From Propionibacteriaceae bacterium (GTDB lineage: Bacteria > Actinomycetota > Actinomycetes > Propionibacteriales > Propionibacteriaceae), in NCBI GenBank assembly GCA_017306015.1, contig JAFKJK010000008.1:248001-312000 (forward strand): a stretch of 64,000 bases of DNA, in the 5' to 3' direction. The notes under the pieces were generated by a model that saw only the letters and a list, made by a program, of their open reading frames with translations, ran no database searches and had not been told where the DNA came from. Positions 62,072-64,000 of the stretch are shown one piece after another. The stretch's first letter is position 1, and each line of letters starts with the position of its first letter. The position numbers were made by a program, and so were the translations under genes.

Positions 62072-62586
62072 CACCACCGGTCCTGATCGATGCAGGACTT
62101 GCGGACGGAGTCGCGACTGGCCACCGGCACCAGAATGGTCGGATCCCAATCGATGTTCTTCGCGTGGGCATCCTCCAGGAACGACTGCCACGACGGAACC
62201 TGAGGCGTGTCGTAGCCGGCCTGCTGCACACAACTGGTCTGATCCACCAAGTGCTGATACATCACCTTGAAATCAGCGTCAGTCGTCGCGTCCGGTTGGG
62301 CCGGCAACTCGGCGGCGCACTCGTCGTAGACAGCCAAGTTCTGTTGATTCTGAGCGTGACCGCTGGACTGCATCGCCACACCGGGTACGCCACCGTCGTC
62401 AACATTGAAGCGGGCCGCGATGCCCTTCTTCTGTAGGCATGCCACCATCGCTTGCGCATACTCCGTCCGTGTACCAGAAAAAGTCGCGCGCGAACTTGGA
62501 GTGATCGAGAGACTTTCGTTGGGCGCGGCGCACCCGACCACAACCACGGCCAGCGCCGCTAGCAAAATCCGCGCTCCCATCACCAT
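62068..62586 (-). CDS. lipoprotein of the exporter cassette, function unknown
   Basis: About 172 aa with a lipoprotein signal (LLAALAVVVVGC, Cys at the lipobox). The mature part has four more Cys residues (VACLQKKG, YDECAAEL, TSCVQQAG, KSCIDQD), perhaps two disulfides, and ends in RWW. I do not recognise the domain. ATG 62586 is preferred because GGAG sits 7 nt upstream. First gene of the four-gene cassette lipoprotein-adaptor-ATPase-permease, all joined by 4-bp overlaps. Confidence 0.7.
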   Translation of the reverse strand: MVMGARILLAALAVVVVGCAAPNESLSITPSSRATFSGTRTEYAQAMVACLQKKGIAARFNVDDGGVPGVAMQSSGHAQNQQNLAVYDECAAELPAQPDATTDADFKVMYQHLVDQTSCVQQAGYDTPQVPSWQSFLEDAHAKNIDWDPTILVPVASRDSVRKSCIDQDRWW

Positions 62587-62635
62587 CCACACACTCCGGT
62601 CCGTTCAGTCCAACAGCGCCAGCCTAGCCTCGATC

Positions 62636-62857
62636 TTACGTGGGGGCGGTTTGGTGGTTGCGCCGCCGGCTCAGCGCTGCGGACAACACCCTGTCGATCC
62701 CCGTCACATCCACCGTTCGGGTCAGCAACACCCCACCGGCCTGACCAACCGCGTTCGACCCCGACGCATCGGTTCTCACCCACGGATACACCCTGCCAGT
62801 ACCTTCCTGTCGAAAGTGCTCCCCACGCGGCCTGAATGACGGCTTCGACACCCTCAT
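62636..62857 (-). pseudogene. remnant of an IS1380-type transposase N-terminus
   Basis: A 73-codon open stretch whose middle (VGQAGGVLLTRTVDVTGIDRVLSAAL) resembles the N-terminus of actinobacterial IS1380-family transposases; it stops at 62636 after RRRNHQTAPT, where an intact protein would run on for some 400 residues. No catalytic part is present. It occupies most of the 330-bp gap 62587-62916; I saw no terminal inverted repeats or target duplication in the rest. Similarity is judged by eye only. Confidence 0.5.
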
Positions 62858-62916
62858 GCTCCCAAGTCAGGAACACCTTGACCCTTCTAGACACGACCAC
62901 CCGTGAAAGCGCAAGG

Positions 62917-63522
62917 CTAGCTGGGGCGAGTGGGATTCCATTGGTCCAGTTGGTCGCGAGTCAGGGTCTCTGGTAGCCCCGTATCTTCGTTGCTTGTTCG
63001 TGCAAGACTGGTCGCACCCTTGGTCGTCGCACGGTCTGCGGCTTCGAAGATGCCAGCGACGCCACCGGTGACAAAATAGGCGTCCGTCAGTTTCCCCTTG
63101 AGACCCGAGCGGGTCAAGAACAGCAAGTAGTCAGTTCCAGCCTTGAGCGCCGGCGCCGGCCCCGCACCGGGCGCTCCGACCTGAAGGACCAGAACCTCCT
63201 TCGAGGTACGTAGGGGCGCTGCACCTCGCGCAGCACCCGTGTCCACCGGTTTGAGGCCAAGACCCCTCGGGGAGTACTGAATTGTGGTCGCCAGGGTGAC
63301 CGCTGTCAGCGTCCCTCCATCAGCATCCTCAATCGTCGACTGGTCCACAGCAGTCCCCTCGATCGCCAGATCGGAGTCGCCAATCAACTCGTCCAGGGAG
63401 GCGTAGATGTGGTGTCGACTACCCTCAGTTTGGACGAGGCCGGTGCAAGCGGAGGTGAGGAACACAGTGGCGGCGAGAACGGTCGCCAAAACAGTCATGC
63501 TGTGTCGCAGGTTCAGGTTCAT
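62917..63522 (-). CDS. secreted lipoprotein, function unknown
   Basis: About 201 aa. A lipoprotein signal (TVLATVLAATVFLTSAC) ends at a lipobox Cys; the mature part is beta-rich (LTAVTLATTIQYSP, KEVLVLQVGAPG, AGTDYLLFLTRSGLKGKL). No family recognised. The ATG at 63522 is chosen to place the signal at the N-terminus; the frame is open further upstream but overlaps the metalloprotease gene. It lies 14 bp after that gene, so the two are probably one transcript. Confidence 0.68.
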   Translation of the reverse strand: MNLNLRHSMTVLATVLAATVFLTSACTGLVQTEGSRHHIYASLDELIGDSDLAIEGTAVDQSTIEDADGGTLTAVTLATTIQYSPRGLGLKPVDTGAARGAAPLRTSKEVLVLQVGAPGAGPAPALKAGTDYLLFLTRSGLKGKLTDAYFVTGGVAGIFEAADRATTKGATSLARTSNEDTGLPETLTRDQLDQWNPTRPS

Positions 63523-63536
63523 AGCATCCGCCTTGG

Positions 63537-64000
63537 TCAGTACCGCGTGTTCGTGGATGTGATGCCGTCGCTCTTGAGTGTCGTCGTACCGTGATTGTAG
63601 GAGTTGCCCGCGGAGCTCGCCATGACCGGGTAGCCACTGGCTGTCGAGTGGTCCAGCCCCATCGCGTGCCCGAGTTCGTGCATTGCGATGACCTTCTTCT
63701 CGGTGGCGCCGTACGAGTCCATGTATGTCCTGTTGAGTACAACGTTCACAGTTGAGAACTGGAGCAACAGGTTGCAGGTCCAGGTGGTTTGGCCGTCGTA
63801 ACCCGTGTTTCCATCGTAGGCGGCAACGCCATAGAACTGTGCACTCGAGTAGGACGTCACACGGGTGAGGGTGGCTGCGGTGGCGCCGGTCCATGCCGAG
63901 GCCCCAGAAGTGAAGGCAGTGAGATGCGCGCCTGACGTGTTCGCGTAGAACTTCACTGAAGACGAGGGCCACCTGCAGGGTAGGTGGGAGTAGGCCACAG
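63537..64000 (-). CDS. matrixin-like zinc metalloprotease (5' end outside window)
   Basis: The C-terminal ~153 residues of a predicted extracellular protease. The zinc site HELGHAMGLDHS gives HExxHxxGxxH, the metzincin motif, and ends near the Met-turn-like PVMASSAG. RWPSSSVKFYANTSG upstream resembles the start of M10 catalytic domains. The gene enters from the right edge, so signal peptide and any pro-domain cannot be seen. GC is low: 28 of 60 bases in 63721-63780. Linked to the lipoprotein gene at 62917. Confidence 0.8.
   Translation of the reverse strand, partial: VAYSHLPCRWPSSSVKFYANTSGAHLTAFTSGASAWTGATAATLTRVTSYSSAQFYGVAAYDGNTGYDGQTTWTCNLLLQFSTVNVVLNRTYMDSYGATEKKVIAMHELGHAMGLDHSTASGYPVMASSAGNSYNHGTTTLKSDGITSTNTRY

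Noticed and set aside
59284..62586. A lactococcin-972-type bacteriocin locus
   Set aside because: The exporter layout is compatible, but no bacteriocin precursor or multi-helix immunity-type protein was found nearby.
62405..62900. Other open frames around the transposase remnant on both strands
   Set aside because: No family resemblance, no ribosome-binding sites, and they overlap the lipoprotein gene or the remnant.

Overview
The window is a gene-dense, high-GC stretch of an actinobacterial chromosome. Lineage markers are RbpA with its Zn-binding Cys/His set, WhiA, OpcA next to zwf, SepF and DivIVA/Wag31, a PdtaR-type ANTAR response regulator, an MDMPI-fold (mycothiol-type) protein, SufR heading a SUF operon, and -10 boxes of the TANNNT type often lying 6-8 nt before a GTG/ATG start (leaderless transcripts). 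From memory, gene order resembles three blocks of the Mycobacterium tuberculosis map (ftsQ-wag31; pykA-pdtaR-polA-rpsA-coaE-uvrB; uvrC-whiA-gap-pgk-tpi-secG ... opcA-zwf-ctaB-ctaA-suf-ABC-F). The compact joins suggest a small-genome, non-mycobacterial actinomycete, possibly Propionibacteriales; that placement is only a guess.

Layout. 0-6.3 kb: division and envelope genes (ftsQ end, ftsZ, pgeF, sepF, divIVA), then a DksA/TraR zinc-finger gene, lspA and a pseudouridine synthase. 6.3-18 kb: pyruvate kinase, an odd membrane/alpha-beta-hydrolase fusion, tRNA-Leu, pdtaR, polA and rpsA, with small unlinked genes between. 18-32 kb: coaE, a zinc-ribbon membrane protein paired with a Pro/Gln/Tyr-rich membrane protein, uvrB, terC, uvrA, uvrC. 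32-39 kb: rapZ-yvcK-whiA, gap-pgk-tpiA, secG, rbpA. 39-49.6 kb (mostly minus strand): pgl-opcA-zwf, ctaB, ctaA with an ABC exporter, a glycosyltransferase and a membrane pyrophosphatase. 49.8-57.7 kb: sufR-B-D-ferredoxin-C-S-U-T, whose start and stop codons interlock, then a two-gene SPFH/ribbon-helix-helix unit and an ABC-F ATPase. 59.3-64 kb (minus strand): an accessory segment of visibly lower GC with a four-gene lipoprotein/adaptor/ATPase/permease cassette, a transposase remnant, and a lipoprotein plus matrixin-like metalloprotease pair cut by the window edge.

The most notable regulatory signal is that uvrB and uvrA, 3.9 kb apart, carry the same promoter layout: TGTCAGTG, 8 nt, TANNNT, 7 nt, GTG. 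This matches the mycobacterial RecA-independent DNA-damage promoter (RecA-NDp, activated by PafBC). Other points worth a second look are a lipase-like enzyme with Glu in place of the nucleophilic Ser, an 11-bp inverted repeat before the SPFH/RHH unit, a membrane pyrophosphatase that begins with a lipoprotein-type signal, and a perfect 20-bp palindrome after tpiA. I did not find a clearly unprecedented multi-gene system; most of the window is conserved housekeeping DNA.
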